A stretch of 64,000 bases of DNA from Terrimonas sp937888905 (GCA_937888905.1 CALATA010000001.1:62001-126000); one strand, 5' to 3'. Shown: positions 25,672 to 34,376, numbered from the stretch's first letter. Notes: generated from the sequence alone by a model not told the origin. A program made the numbers and translations.

Positions 25672-26223
25672 TTAATGCGCGTGACGGTTTTTGAATTGAT
25701 AATGCTGCTCTTGCAAAAGCCGCTTCAGGTCCTCGAATTTACTGGTGAGCGAGTTGGCGGAAATGATTACCGGTGAGCCGTACATTTTAAAATTGGATTG
25801 GGCAGATTTACGTTTGAAAAAATTACCCTGCCGGTCGATGTATTCCTGCGGATTGTGTACCACTACTACAATGAATTGCTGGTTGAAAACCCTGGTGTCT
25901 CTTATTCCTCTTACATCCGTCCAGGGAACAAAGCCGGCAGCCGTGACACTTGAATGATCTTCTATGCCTTCAGCCGTAATGATCAACCCTTTCAGCGGCT
26001 TATTCAGACGGGAAAGCAGGATGATCGCCATCAGCCCAAAAAAGGCAACGCAGGTGGCACCGCTAACCAGCACAAACGTCGGGTTGCCGAAAATGATATT
26101 GTCTGTCAGGGGTTCAGCCACCAGCATCCAGGCACCGATGGCTACAAATACGATGGAGGCAATCAGCGCAAATACCAACTTCTTTCTGCTGGATTGGATT
26201 TCGATAGGTACAGTGAGGGTCAT
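25672..26223 (-). CDS. STM3941-like two-helix membrane protein
   Basis: A 183-residue protein with two transmembrane helices (KLVFALIASIVFVAIGAWML and VLVSGATCVAFFGLMAIILL) followed by a cytoplasmic PH-like strand-rich domain (LIITAEGIEDHSSVTAAGFV, PWTDVRGI, then a C-terminal SLTSKFEDLKRLLQ helix). This layout is that of the STM3941 family of unknown function, where the PWxDI/V turn is conserved. It is convergent with the DUF4932-like gene with one base between stops, and divergent from the cupin gene. Confidence 0.7.
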   Translation of the reverse strand: MTLTVPIEIQSSRKKLVFALIASIVFVAIGAWMLVAEPLTDNIIFGNPTFVLVSGATCVAFFGLMAIILLSRLNKPLKGLIITAEGIEDHSSVTAAGFVPWTDVRGIRDTRVFNQQFIVVVVHNPQEYIDRQGNFFKRKSAQSNFKMYGSPVIISANSLTSKFEDLKRLLQEQHYQFKNRHAH

Positions 26224-26272
26224 GGAGTTTGTTTTCTGAAGGAAGTAATTTACTGATTTTATCGCTACAGAT

Positions 26273-26280
26273 TATCTTTG
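26273..26280 (+). promoter_or_regulatory. Putative -7 promoter element
   Basis: TATCTTTG (TAnnTTTG) ends 18 bp before the ATG of the cupin gene. No good -33 TTTG is seen at the usual distance. Confidence 0.5.
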
Positions 26281-26298
26281 CTTTCTTAACCAGCGCTT

Positions 26299-26670
26299 AT
26301 GCTTCCTCAATCCATCAACATTGCCGAGAAGTTTTCCCTGTTCGACAGCACGTGGACGCCACATATCATTGGAGAACTCAATGGTCAGTACGTCAAGCTT
26401 TGCAAACTGAAAGACGAGTTTGTGTGGCACAGCCACGAGCACGAGGATGAGTTATTCATGGTCTTCAGGGGAACGCTGATCATGGATTCTCGTAATGACC
26501 ACACCGTGGAAGTAAAGGAAGGAGAAATTCTGATTGTACCCAAAGGAGTGGAGCACCGGCCACGTACGAACGGCGAGATTGTGTTTAATATGCTGTTTGA
26601 GCCGAAGCAGACACAACACACCGGTGAGGTAGAAAGCAAACTGACCGTGAAGGAGCAGCAGTGGATATAG
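26299..26670 (+). CDS. Cupin-domain protein
   Basis: A 123-residue single-domain cupin. Motif 1 is WHSHEHEDELFMVFRG, supplying two histidines and a glutamate for a metal, and motif 2 is GEILIVPKGVEHRPRTN with the last histidine. Proteins of this size and shape (KLKDEFVWHSHEHEDELFMV) are widespread and usually of unknown substrate. No export signal is present. It is 3 bp from the convergent small gene at 26674-26892 and preceded by its own promoter-like box, so it is probably monocistronic. Confidence 0.9.
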   Translation: MLPQSINIAEKFSLFDSTWTPHIIGELNGQYVKLCKLKDEFVWHSHEHEDELFMVFRGTLIMDSRNDHTVEVKEGEILIVPKGVEHRPRTNGEIVFNMLFEPKQTQHTGEVESKLTVKEQQWI

Positions 26671-26673
26671 CGT

Positions 26674-26892
26674 TTAATCGTATAGCTCTCTTACGTATTT
26701 GCTGATATAGGTGCTTAAGCCTTTCCCTTTTTCAGCCAGTGATTTCATGTTCTCCACATGGCTTTTACCTGCTTTGCGATAGCTGTAGGTATAAATTTCC
26801 GTGGAGCCGGCGAAGCGCACCTTTATATGATCTTCGCCTATGGAGTAGGCTTTGACACCTGAGTTCCGGGATATGTTTTTGTAACGGATCAT
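26674..26892 (-). CDS. Small KTSC-like protein
   Basis: A 72-residue cytoplasmic protein. It has a strand-rich N-terminal half (SGVKAYSIGEDHIKVRFAG, IYTYSY) followed by a helical part KSHVENMKSLAEKGKGLSTY and the ending ISKYVRELYD. This is a common short Bacteroidota protein resembling the KTSC fold, where YxYxxV strands precede a helix, but the function is unknown. It is complete and lies convergent with the cupin gene. Confidence 0.75.
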   Translation of the reverse strand: MIRYKNISRNSGVKAYSIGEDHIKVRFAGSTEIYTYSYRKAGKSHVENMKSLAEKGKGLSTYISKYVRELYD

Positions 26893-26980
26893 TACGATTT
26901 GATCGTTAATAGGCGAATTTGAAGCGCCGGTAGCTTTTTGACCGTTTTATAATAAAGTATGATAAGTTATGCGCTAAATT

Positions 26981-27036
26981 TACTTTAAACGCTTAAAGTA
27001 GACTTAGCAGTTTTTAATTTTACTTTCATAAAAGTA
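26981..27036. promoter_or_regulatory. Two inverted repeats of TACTTT/AAAGTA, candidate operators
   Basis: Site 1 (26981-27000) has 8-bp arms TACTTTAA and TTAAAGTA around ACGC. Site 2 (27021-27036) is TACTTT CATA AAAGTA. A half-site AAAGTA also occurs near 26954. They lie in the divergent, very AT-rich gap before the esterase gene at 27104. Confidence 0.6.
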
Positions 27037-27103
27037 TAGATTAAGTTTTTAACAGGTCGGCGTATACCTTAATTCGGATTCCTCATCAAACATAACTTTC
27101 ATC

Positions 27104-27865
27104 ATGATGCGCAGATTGAACTATCTCTCACTTATTCTCATCGCCATTTTCTCCATTTCATTTATGTTACCCGACCGCAATATCCGCATTTGGCTCGCCG
27201 GCGATTCTACCCTATGCGAATATCCACGCTCACGTTACCCGCTCACCGGCTGGGGAATGCCGTTTGCAGATTTCTTTGATTCAACAGTGACCGTCGAAAA
27301 CAAAGCGCGTGGTGGCCGCAGTACCCGCACTTTCATCAGTGAAGGCCGCTGGAAAGAAATAACCGATAACCTGCACGCGGGCGATTTCGTACTTATTCAG
27401 TTTGGCCACAACGATGAAGTCAAAGAAAAAACAGATCGCTATACACCTGTTGCCGATTATAAAACCAACCTCACCCGTTTTATCAACGACACTAAGAAGG
27501 CACAAGCCACACCGATCCTGATCACGCCGGTAACGAGAATGCGTTTCGATTCATTGAGTAATGTACCCGAAACGCACAAAGAATATTCCGCCGCCGTGCG
27601 CGAGGTTGCCAAACTTAACCACGTAGGCCTGATCGATCTCGACAGCCTGAGCCGCCAGCTACTGCAACGGTACGGCCCCGAACGATCCAAAGATCTTTAC
27701 ATGTACCTCGATAGTTTGCAACATCCCTTCTACCCGTCGGGACAAAAAGACGGCACGCACTTCAACGAGTTCGGTGCGCGCCGTATGGCAGAATTAGTAT
27801 TGTCAGAAATCAGAAGGCAGCATCTGCCGCTTGAAAGCAGAATCACCACAAAGACGGCGAAATAA
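27104..27865 (+). CDS. Rhamnogalacturonan acetylesterase-type SGNH hydrolase (CE12)
   Basis: A 253-residue exported esterase that should remove acetyl groups from pectin-type polysaccharides such as rhamnogalacturonan. After an N-terminal hydrophobic signal (LSLILIAIFSISFMLP), the SGNH blocks are in order: block I WLAGDSTLCEY (Ser nucleophile), block II ARGGRSTRTF (Gly), block III QFGHNDE (Asn) and block V DGTHFNEFGAR (Asp and His). The length fits family CE12. No other polysaccharide genes are linked, so it is a single enzyme and not part of a PUL. Either of the first two Met codons (27104 or 27107) may be used. Two palindromes upstream suggest specific regulation. It ends 10 bp from the convergent TonB receptor gene. 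Confidence 0.92.
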   Translation: MMRRLNYLSLILIAIFSISFMLPDRNIRIWLAGDSTLCEYPRSRYPLTGWGMPFADFFDSTVTVENKARGGRSTRTFISEGRWKEITDNLHAGDFVLIQFGHNDEVKEKTDRYTPVADYKTNLTRFINDTKKAQATPILITPVTRMRFDSLSNVPETHKEYSAAVREVAKLNHVGLIDLDSLSRQLLQRYGPERSKDLYMYLDSLQHPFYPSGQKDGTHFNEFGARRMAELVLSEIRRQHLPLESRITTKTAK

Positions 27866-27875
27866 GTCCGGAAGG

Positions 27876-30125
27876 TTATTTTTTCTTTCCCAGGCTATAA
27901 CGCATTCCCGCATAAAATTCTCTTCCCCTCGTCGGGCCCCATACAGACGATAAATCAAAGTAAGGCCCGAATGGATTATCCGCACTAATGATCGGCGAAC
28001 GTTGCAGGTAGTTGCCGATGTTCTCACAGCCTGCATAGAATTCAAACGATTTTATCCGGAAAGTTCCCTGCATGTTCACTGTAATATAGGCTTCCGATTC
28101 AGCCGGTCGCCGGTATTGCTCCGGGTTGTTACGGGTATCGGGCAGCCGCATTTTATCAAACCAATGAGCGTTGATGTCGGCCTGCCAGCGGTTATTGACT
28201 GTGCGATACGATACGGCACTCATCACCCGGTTCCGCGGATTGAAAGGCAACAACAGTTTTTCTTTCCCTTCTTTGCGGTAAGCATAGAGATAATTATAAG
28301 CTGCCCTTACCTCTAGCTGACGGAACAGTACCAGCGAAGCATCTATCTGCATGGCGTTGGAACGTGATGCATTTTCCAGGTTGCGGATCACGATGCCGGC
28401 CGGGTCGGCATCATAGTCGGGAAAGATCTGCCGCTGAAATAACGTCTGGTAAAAGTCGGCACTGACCGTACCCGAAGAATTGGCTCCGAGATTAAAACGC
28501 CAGGTATGACTGATTCCCCAGTTGAACGCTTCTTCGGGCTTCAATGTTGCCGGTAAGATGATATTGCGCGAACTCGTCAGCATCACAGGTTGTTCGCTGA
28601 ACAAATTAACCTGTCGCCATCCCGTACCTGCCGAAGCGCGGAAGGTATGCCGGTGATTGATCGCATATTTCAACATCGTGCGCGGTGTGAAATAATAGCC
28701 TTCGGTCTGGTGTTTGTCCAGTCGAGCGCCGGCGATCAGAATCATTTTGTCACCGGCCCAACGAAAGGTGTTTTCTGCAAACACACCCGGCACGCGCAGT
28801 TGCGTGATATATTTACCGATATAGGTTTTCGCAGGATCAGGCACCGAAAGACCTAAATCCTCCGTTGTGTTCAGGTAGCGATAACTGATTCCCGCTTTCA
28901 GGGAGTGCTGTTTCCACAATAGTTCATGTTGCAGGTTCAGGTATCCCAGGGTTTGACGCCCGCGATAGCTAAGGGTCCCAAACCATGAATCCTGTTGATG
29001 AAGCGAACCGGCCGTGGAAAACGATGTCAGGTGTTTTTCAGAAAAACGGAAACCCATCTTGCTGTACAGCTCCGGTTGATTGTATTGTACAAATTGGCCG
29101 TATATATTTCCGCTGCCTTTGTCATTGTCTTCGCGGTAGTTGTTTTGTCCGCCGATACGTTTTTCATTTACAAAACGTACGCCGAGTTGCCAATGAAAAC
29201 CGGGTTCTTTTTCGCTTCCGTATTTCCATTTGTTATAGGCCATGTATCGCGTGAGCAGGGGAAGATCGAGAAACCCGTCGTGGTTGCGATCTGTTCTGGC
29301 AGCGCGTTGTACCGAATGTAAGGCCAACAGGCTGTGCCATTTTTTGTTTTTACCAACGGCTCCCGCAATGTTTGCATTGAAATGTTTTTCGCCAAAGCTA
29401 TTGATGTAAGCATTGAAATGAAACTTATCGCTTTCATCAGGATGACGCGTGTCTACATTGATCTGACCGCTGATGCTTTCAAAACCCTGCAGCACCGACG
29501 TTGTGCCTTTTGCCACATAGATATTCTCGACAGCCGTGCCGGGATAAGTGCTGATACCATATGTATAGGTGAGGCCCTGCACGAGTGGCATGCCATCGAC
29601 CAATACCTGGTTGTAAACACCGGACAATCCGAGTATGCGCAGTTCCTGCGAATTGGTAACCACATTGGTTGTCTGCGGCTGCACAGATGCCTGTGTACCA
29701 AAACAACCTGCCAGGTCGCAGCAGGCGGCTTTACTCAGTTCGCGCTGGTTGATCAGCTCCATTTGAACGACAGAAGTGTTTGGGAAAAGATTGCCGGACT
29801 TGCTGGTAACGGTTACGCCGCTCATTGCTACCGGCGCTCTTTTGAGCAGAATGCTGACATAACCCGCGCCGTCCCACTGTATCGTATCGGTAAGATAACC
29901 GTTGCAACGGGCGATGATGCGTTTGTCCGTTATTCCCGCTGCCGGTATTTGAAATACGCCGTTTTCATTTACGATCACGGGCGCGCCCTCCGTTATCCAT
30001 TGCACGGTTGCTCCGGGAAGAATTTCTTTTCCCTGCTCACTTTCACCAAAGAGTTTTCCTTTGATGAGTTGCGCATGTAATGAACCGGTAAACAGCAAGA
30101 GGACAATTACGCATGTCCGCCTCAT
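27876..30125 (-). CDS. TonB-dependent outer-membrane receptor, probably for a metal or metal complex
   Basis: A 749-residue outer-membrane receptor. Signal peptide (MRRTCVIVLLLFTGSLHA), carboxypeptidase-regulatory-like domain (about 20-100), plug domain (about 110-235: VTVTSKSGNLFPNTSVVQME, GLSGVYNQVLVDGMPLVQGL, VENIYVAKGTTSVLQGFESI) and a 22-strand barrel ending FYAGMRYSLG. A cysteine cluster AACCDLAGCFGTQASV at the start of the plug is characteristic of a Bacteroidota subgroup whose genes sit beside HMA and Cys-rich proteins, often interpreted as copper or heavy-metal receptors. Here those partners are immediately upstream, and the HMA-like gene overlaps its start by 4 bp (ATGA). The true ligand is not established. 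Confidence 0.92.
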   Translation of the reverse strand: MRRTCVIVLLLFTGSLHAQLIKGKLFGESEQGKEILPGATVQWITEGAPVIVNENGVFQIPAAGITDKRIIARCNGYLTDTIQWDGAGYVSILLKRAPVAMSGVTVTSKSGNLFPNTSVVQMELINQRELSKAACCDLAGCFGTQASVQPQTTNVVTNSQELRILGLSGVYNQVLVDGMPLVQGLTYTYGISTYPGTAVENIYVAKGTTSVLQGFESISGQINVDTRHPDESDKFHFNAYINSFGEKHFNANIAGAVGKNKKWHSLLALHSVQRAARTDRNHDGFLDLPLLTRYMAYNKWKYGSEKEPGFHWQLGVRFVNEKRIGGQNNYREDNDKGSGNIYGQFVQYNQPELYSKMGFRFSEKHLTSFSTAGSLHQQDSWFGTLSYRGRQTLGYLNLQHELLWKQHSLKAGISYRYLNTTEDLGLSVPDPAKTYIGKYITQLRVPGVFAENTFRWAGDKMILIAGARLDKHQTEGYYFTPRTMLKYAINHRHTFRASAGTGWRQVNLFSEQPVMLTSSRNIILPATLKPEEAFNWGISHTWRFNLGANSSGTVSADFYQTLFQRQIFPDYDADPAGIVIRNLENASRSNAMQIDASLVLFRQLEVRAAYNYLYAYRKEGKEKLLLPFNPRNRVMSAVSYRTVNNRWQADINAHWFDKMRLPDTRNNPEQYRRPAESEAYITVNMQGTFRIKSFEFYAGCENIGNYLQRSPIISADNPFGPYFDLSSVWGPTRGREFYAGMRYSLGKKK

Positions 30126-30475
30126 TGTTTTTCTGTTTTAGCCGGTTTCTCCTTTTTGACGCGGTAAGGCTTTGAACTTTTGTCGTCGCAGCCGGGTGTG
30201 TCTTCGATCGTTTTACGGATCTGTTCGATCGAGATCACCTGTCCATTATACAAAATAGTGAAATCGGATGCACCTCCAGTGCGTTTGGTGAAAGCGACAG
30301 ATTCAACGCCGTCCTGGTTGAGCAATTGTTTTTTGATGGTGGGCATGTCGCCGTCGCAGGTAAGGTTGACGACTGAAACAACGGCTTTGGCAGCGGACGT
30401 ATCGGACTGTGCGGAAACGGAGTTGGATATACACAACGAGGCAATAACGAACAGGAATGAAAATATACTTTTCAT
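30122..30475 (-). CDS. Exported heavy-metal-associated (HMA)-like domain protein
   Basis: A 117-residue exported protein (signal peptide MKSIFSFLFVIASLCISNSVSA). The mature part has the beta-alpha-beta-beta-alpha-beta HMA fold pattern: VVSVVNLTCDGDMPTIKKQL, DGVESVAFTKR, DFTILYNGQVISIEQIRKTI. The usual MxCxxC metal loop is reduced to TCDGDM, with one cysteine; a second cysteine occurs near the C-terminus (TPGCDD). The tail is Lys-rich (KKEKPAKTEKQ). It could pass metal to, or sense metal for, the TonB receptor whose gene overlaps its stop. With one loop cysteine, classic two-thiol copper binding would need a partner. Confidence 0.85.
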   Translation of the reverse strand: MKSIFSFLFVIASLCISNSVSAQSDTSAAKAVVSVVNLTCDGDMPTIKKQLLNQDGVESVAFTKRTGGASDFTILYNGQVISIEQIRKTIEDTPGCDDKSSKPYRVKKEKPAKTEKQ

Positions 30476-30523
30476 GTCGAAATAATTTTTGATAAAAAAT
30501 GAGGAGAGAGGAGAATAATCAGA

Positions 30524-30859
30524 TCATGAAAAGCGGGGAGGCTGCCAGAAATCAGGACGGTAGGCGTTGGATAGAATTTCCTGCGGATGTTGAAGGAAAC
30601 TGATGGCGGGAGGATAGGACGCTGATTGAAAAGCAACCGGCTGCGACGGTATCAGTGCGTGTAAGCAACAGCCACAGGACTGAAAAGGATTGCCGCTGTT
30701 GCTGCAGTCCTGGTCTCCTTCGTCGTCACAGTCATCCGTCATTGTAACAGCGGTATGGCAGCAATCATCTTCTGCTGCTGTAAAAAATGCGTTGCCTGTG
30801 GAAATACACATGACAATAAGCATCAGCGTGGTGGCAATATATTTTGTGAGCCGTGACAT
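30524..30859 (-). CDS. Small Cys-rich exported protein of the metal receptor operon
   Basis: A 111-residue protein with an N-terminal membrane or signal segment (YIATTLMLIVMCISTGNAFF), a cluster DDCCHTAVTMTDDCDDEGDQ followed by DC and SCGCC, and the C-terminal FWQPPRFS ending common to small proteins next to TonB metal receptors in Bacteroidota. The seven cysteines plus acidic residues make it a plausible periplasmic metal-binding protein. It lies 48 bp upstream of the HMA-like gene on the same strand and has its own -7 box, so it is the likely first gene of a three-gene operon. Confidence 0.75.
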   Translation of the reverse strand: MSRLTKYIATTLMLIVMCISTGNAFFTAAEDDCCHTAVTMTDDCDDEGDQDCSNSGNPFQSCGCCLHALIPSQPVAFQSASYPPAISFLQHPQEILSNAYRPDFWQPPRFS

Positions 30860-30872
30860 TTGGAATTGCGGT

Positions 30873-30880
30873 CAAAGATA
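30873..30880 (-). promoter_or_regulatory. Putative -7 promoter element of the metal receptor operon
   Basis: The minus strand reads TATCTTTG, 13 bp before the ATG at 30859. It and the plus-strand box at 30919-30926 are divergent within about 40 bp. Confidence 0.5.
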
Positions 30881-30918
30881 CAGATTTAGGGTAATTGGGC
30901 CATGTTGTTGGCTGATCG

Positions 30919-30926
30919 TAGTTTTG
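30919..30926 (+). promoter_or_regulatory. Putative -7 promoter element of the HPP gene
   Basis: TAGTTTTG with an ATTGG (30894-30898) about 20 bp upstream as a possible -33. The first in-frame ATG (30928) would be inside the box region, so it supports the later ATG at 30964. Confidence 0.5.
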
Positions 30927-30963
30927 AATGGAAAAGCATTGTGTTGACTATAAAGGGTTTGTC

Positions 30964-31584
30964 ATGATAAAGCGCATCAAACGTAGCTATCGCATCAGCA
31001 AATACATTATCTATAAAGAAACGCTTGTTGATTACAAGGAGAAGTTCTGGTCTTTCCTGGGGTCATTTATTGGCATTGGTGTTATTGCCTTCATTCAATC
31101 ATCCTATCTCACGGAAATGGAGAATGTATTCCTGATCGGATCGTTTGGTGCGAGCAGTGTACTTATATACGGTGCGATTCAAAGCCCCCTGGCCCAGCCG
31201 CGCAACCTGATCGGCGGACATCTCGTAAGCGCCGTGATTGGTGTAACAATCGCGCAGTTTCTGCCCGACATTCTCTGGATTACCGCGCCGCTGGCAGTAT
31301 CGCTTTCTATTGTTGCGATGCAATACACCAAAACCCTGCATCCGCCTGGCGGCGCCACGGCATTGATCGCCGTAACAGGCGGTGTGAAAATAACAGCATT
31401 GGGTTATTGGTATGTATTGTCGCCGGTGTTGTCGGGTGTGCTGATCCTTTTATTTGTAGCGCTTGTTTTCAACAACATTACTTCGCAGCGCAAATACCCT
31501 ACTGACGGAAGGTTCTCACGTACCATTAAATGGATGGTAAGTCCTGCCGCACAGCGCTTGAAAAATATCAGGAAGAAAAAATAA
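30964..31584 (+). CDS. HPP-family membrane protein
   Basis: A 206-residue integral membrane protein with four to five transmembrane segments. The diagnostic motif is LHPPGGATAL (about residue 125), preceded by QPRNLIGGHLVSAVIG and followed by another helix pair. HPP-domain proteins include plastid nitrite transporters, while bacterial members have mostly unknown substrates. The N-terminus is basic (MIKRIKRSYRISKYIIYK). The frame is open 12 codons further upstream, but the promoter box overlaps that start. It diverges from the metal receptor operon; a common function is not evident. Confidence 0.9.
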   Translation: MIKRIKRSYRISKYIIYKETLVDYKEKFWSFLGSFIGIGVIAFIQSSYLTEMENVFLIGSFGASSVLIYGAIQSPLAQPRNLIGGHLVSAVIGVTIAQFLPDILWITAPLAVSLSIVAMQYTKTLHPPGGATALIAVTGGVKITALGYWYVLSPVLSGVLILLFVALVFNNITSQRKYPTDGRFSRTIKWMVSPAAQRLKNIRKKK

Positions 31585-31608
31585 AAAGCCCAGGCAATTG
31601 CCTGGGCT
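31575..31608 (-). terminator. Rho-independent terminator
   Basis: A perfect 22-bp palindrome at 31587-31608 (AGCCCAGGCA paired with TGCCTGGGCT) is followed on the minus strand by TTTTTATTTTTT. It ends the minus-strand beta-helix gene about 110 bp before it and directly abuts the stop of the plus-strand HPP gene. Confidence 0.8.
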
Positions 31609-31715
31609 AACGGGTTCTTGTCCTGCAGGATGAGCCAAACGTCCCGGTTCGTCATCCATCCACTCCCGTTAAAAAGATGGTTCGTGTATACACAGGAACC
31701 ATGACGGTGTACTGG

Positions 31716-34154
31716 TTATTTCGCTTTCACAATTTTGGAACGTGTGCCATCGGCGAGTTCGAGCACATAAGTGCCTGCCGGTAAATGACCGATGTTCACC
31801 TGTTGTGTTTGTTCGGTAAGTGTAAATGTTATCAGTTGTGTACCATTGATACCAATGATGCGTGCCGTGGTATTCAGCAGCTTTCTGTCGGGAATACGCA
31901 CGTACAATTCTTTTGATGCAGGGTTAGGGAAAATATCGACCGAGGTTGTGTAAAAATGATTCATCGTCACGATATTGCTGAAAGTGTAAGTTTCATCGAT
32001 ATCGATCATACGCAGGCGGTAATGCACTTTACCCACAGGCGGATTGCAATCGTCGAATTTGTATTGATGATTGCCGGAGCCGTTGGCACTTACCGTACCG
32101 ATCTTCTGGAAGTTTTGCGCATCAGAACTGCGTTCGATTTCAAAACGGCGGGTATTGGTTTCGTTTTCCGTTTTCCACTGAAAAGTGTTACACTCAAATC
32201 GTTTGGTGCCGGTAAAGCTGATGAGGTTAAGCGGTAAGAGGATGGGTGATGTTTTTACAAAGAACCCGCTGAATCCTGTCACATCGAATGTTACTTCCCA
32301 TCTTGAAGAACCTGCATTCCATACGATATCTGCATCAACGGGGTTGACATTTGATCTTCCTCCGGAATAGGTATTGGGCAAACCAGTGTTGTTGCTGCTT
32401 GTGCCTGCTTTTTTCTCAATGAGGAGATTGGCTTTTCCTGTTGCATCGCCGGAGTTTTGAGGCAGGCGCAGTGCGGGGGCGGGCACCTGGTTATTGAAGG
32501 CATCAAAGTCCGCTTGTGTGAAATAAAGTGTCACACGTCCTGTTGCATTGGCGGCATTGGTTGCGGGAGTTATTTCATAATGTCTTCTTACGTATCCAAC
32601 AGGTTGTGAGCCTTGTATCCAGGTTTTTACGGTCAGGTTTCCGGACACCGTATAAGCTCCTCCGGATTGAAGTGAAGCAACAAGATTAGAACAGGTAGCA
32701 AGGTGATTGGTGCCTGCTGCCACTGGTACCTGTAAATTGGTGATGCTAGATGCGGGCAGTGAGCCGGTATTGGCATTGGTATAACCGCCTTTATAAGCGC
32801 CCAGGTCCAGGGGTGTCGTTCTGGTCAGTCCAAGGAAATCGGCAGCGGGTGTGCTGCCGGTGCCGCCGCCGATGGCGGAAGATCCACATTGCAGGCGCAA
32901 TCCGTCATCACCCGTTCCCCATCTGTTGTCGGCGCCATCACCGTCTGCTGCATTGACAAATGAGGGACTGCCTGCAGTTACATTGGTGCAGGAAGTGTTG
33001 GTAACGGTTGAGCCTGCAGCGTCGCGGATGATGCAGTTGATGAATTTTGGCTGGAATTGTGTGCGGGTTTCCTGGCTGAATATTTCGTTTCTGTTGGCTA
33101 CGCTGCTGGTGACAGGATTATTGTTGGAGAAAATACAGTTGGTAAAGGTGGCAAATGCAAAGCCAGTGAAAGCGGTGCCTGCAAAACTCGAGGTGTTATT
33201 GGCAAAGGTACAGTTGAAGAAAGTGGAGGTATTGTATTCGCCACCACCTGCTGAAATGGCGCCGCCGTTCATCGCCTGGTTATTGTAAAAGATACAGTTG
33301 GTGATAACGGCTGTACCATTGAGGTCCAGCGCACCGCCTCTCGATCCGTCGATGAAGCCGACACGGCCAAGATTATTGGCAAAAACACATCGCGTAAGTG
33401 TGTTGCTGCCTCCAACGATGATGAGACCTGCCCCGAATACACCAAAACTTCCGCCTCCGGCCACGAAGGAGTTGCTATCAAAAATGCAGTCTGTCAACAC
33501 CGAGCTACCCAATTCAATCACCATCCCGGCGCCAAAAGAATCGTCATCGCCATTGGTACAATCTGCACTGTTGTTAAGGATGGTACAATTGGTAAAAGCG
33601 GTGGAGGAACCGGCATTGTAAACGCCGCCACCTTTATACCGGTCAATAGCCCGGGTATTGACGGTAATGCGTGATCCGCCCGCAGCCGTTGCATAACCGC
33701 CGGTGATGGTGACACCATCGAGCAGGGAGGCATTTGTCAGGTTGACGGTCATTACTACGTGGTATACGTTGTCTGTTACTGTTCCTACGGTTCCAAGATC
33801 ACCGCTGAGCCTGGTCACATTGGTGATCCAGTTGCGTTGACTCAACTGGGTTTCGGTACCGGCAAAACCGCCATAGATCTTTACGCCCTCTTTCAGCATA
33901 AAGGTTTTGTCCCGGTTATTGGCGGGAGTTGCGCTGCCGAATGGATCGTGTGTAGGCAGGTAAGTACCGGCTTTCACCCATATTTCATCACCGGCAGTGG
34001 CGGCGATGATAGCAGCCTGCAGATCACGCTTGGCGGTGGCCCAGCTCGTACCTGCGCCGGTGTTGTCGGCTCGTGCCGCATCCACATAATAAATGGCGGC
34101 TTGTACAGAGGTAAATAAAAGGATAGTGGTAAGAACGAGTATAGTTCGTTTCAT
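31716..34154 (-). CDS. Right-handed beta-helix surface protein with T9SS sorting domain
   Basis: An 812-residue secreted protein. After the signal peptide (MKRTILVLTTILLFTSVQA) comes YYVDAARADNTGAGTSWATA and then a right-handed parallel beta-helix (about 40-420) with repeated units such as NCTILNNSADC, CIFDSNSFVAGGG, CVFANNLGRVGF and CTFANNTSSFAG, which are typical of pectate-lyase-like and polymorphic surface proteins. A central region (about 450-650) follows, then the linker LPLNLISFTGTKRFECNTFQ and a T9SS sorting domain beginning DIFPNPASKELYV. No catalytic lyase residues could be assigned. The frame extends 30 codons upstream, but the Met at 34154 starts the signal peptide. Confidence 0.88.
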   Translation of the reverse strand: MKRTILVLTTILLFTSVQAAIYYVDAARADNTGAGTSWATAKRDLQAAIIAATAGDEIWVKAGTYLPTHDPFGSATPANNRDKTFMLKEGVKIYGGFAGTETQLSQRNWITNVTRLSGDLGTVGTVTDNVYHVVMTVNLTNASLLDGVTITGGYATAAGGSRITVNTRAIDRYKGGGVYNAGSSTAFTNCTILNNSADCTNGDDDSFGAGMVIELGSSVLTDCIFDSNSFVAGGGSFGVFGAGLIIVGGSNTLTRCVFANNLGRVGFIDGSRGGALDLNGTAVITNCIFYNNQAMNGGAISAGGGEYNTSTFFNCTFANNTSSFAGTAFTGFAFATFTNCIFSNNNPVTSSVANRNEIFSQETRTQFQPKFINCIIRDAAGSTVTNTSCTNVTAGSPSFVNAADGDGADNRWGTGDDGLRLQCGSSAIGGGTGSTPAADFLGLTRTTPLDLGAYKGGYTNANTGSLPASSITNLQVPVAAGTNHLATCSNLVASLQSGGAYTVSGNLTVKTWIQGSQPVGYVRRHYEITPATNAANATGRVTLYFTQADFDAFNNQVPAPALRLPQNSGDATGKANLLIEKKAGTSSNNTGLPNTYSGGRSNVNPVDADIVWNAGSSRWEVTFDVTGFSGFFVKTSPILLPLNLISFTGTKRFECNTFQWKTENETNTRRFEIERSSDAQNFQKIGTVSANGSGNHQYKFDDCNPPVGKVHYRLRMIDIDETYTFSNIVTMNHFYTTSVDIFPNPASKELYVRIPDRKLLNTTARIIGINGTQLITFTLTEQTQQVNIGHLPAGTYVLELADGTRSKIVKAK

Positions 34155-34330
34155 GGCAGAATTTGGTTTACAGTGGGCATTTACGATCGACAAACGAAGG
34201 TAACACTGCAGGGAACCAGGGATCGGCAACCCTGGATAACTCACATGCTATAGCCCATATAAAGCATTTATCTACATATGAACGACAGTTTAAGATGTAT
34301 ATAAATTTGGATGAGGTGACTTTTGCGTAA

Positions 34331-34363
34331 AATCTAATCCCTGGTCTTCAGACGAACCAGGGA
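34331..34363 (-). terminator. Rho-independent terminator
   Basis: Stem TCCCTGGT (34338-34345) / ACCAGGGA (34356-34363) with a 10-nt loop, followed on the minus strand by TTAGATTTTA, 13 bp after the stop of the seven-unit lipoprotein gene. Confidence 0.65.
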
Positions 34364-34376
34364 AAAAGGGAGAATC

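Noticed and set aside
29334..30080. Plus-strand open frame of 248 codons
   Set aside because: Antisense to the TonB receptor; no signal or domain pattern.
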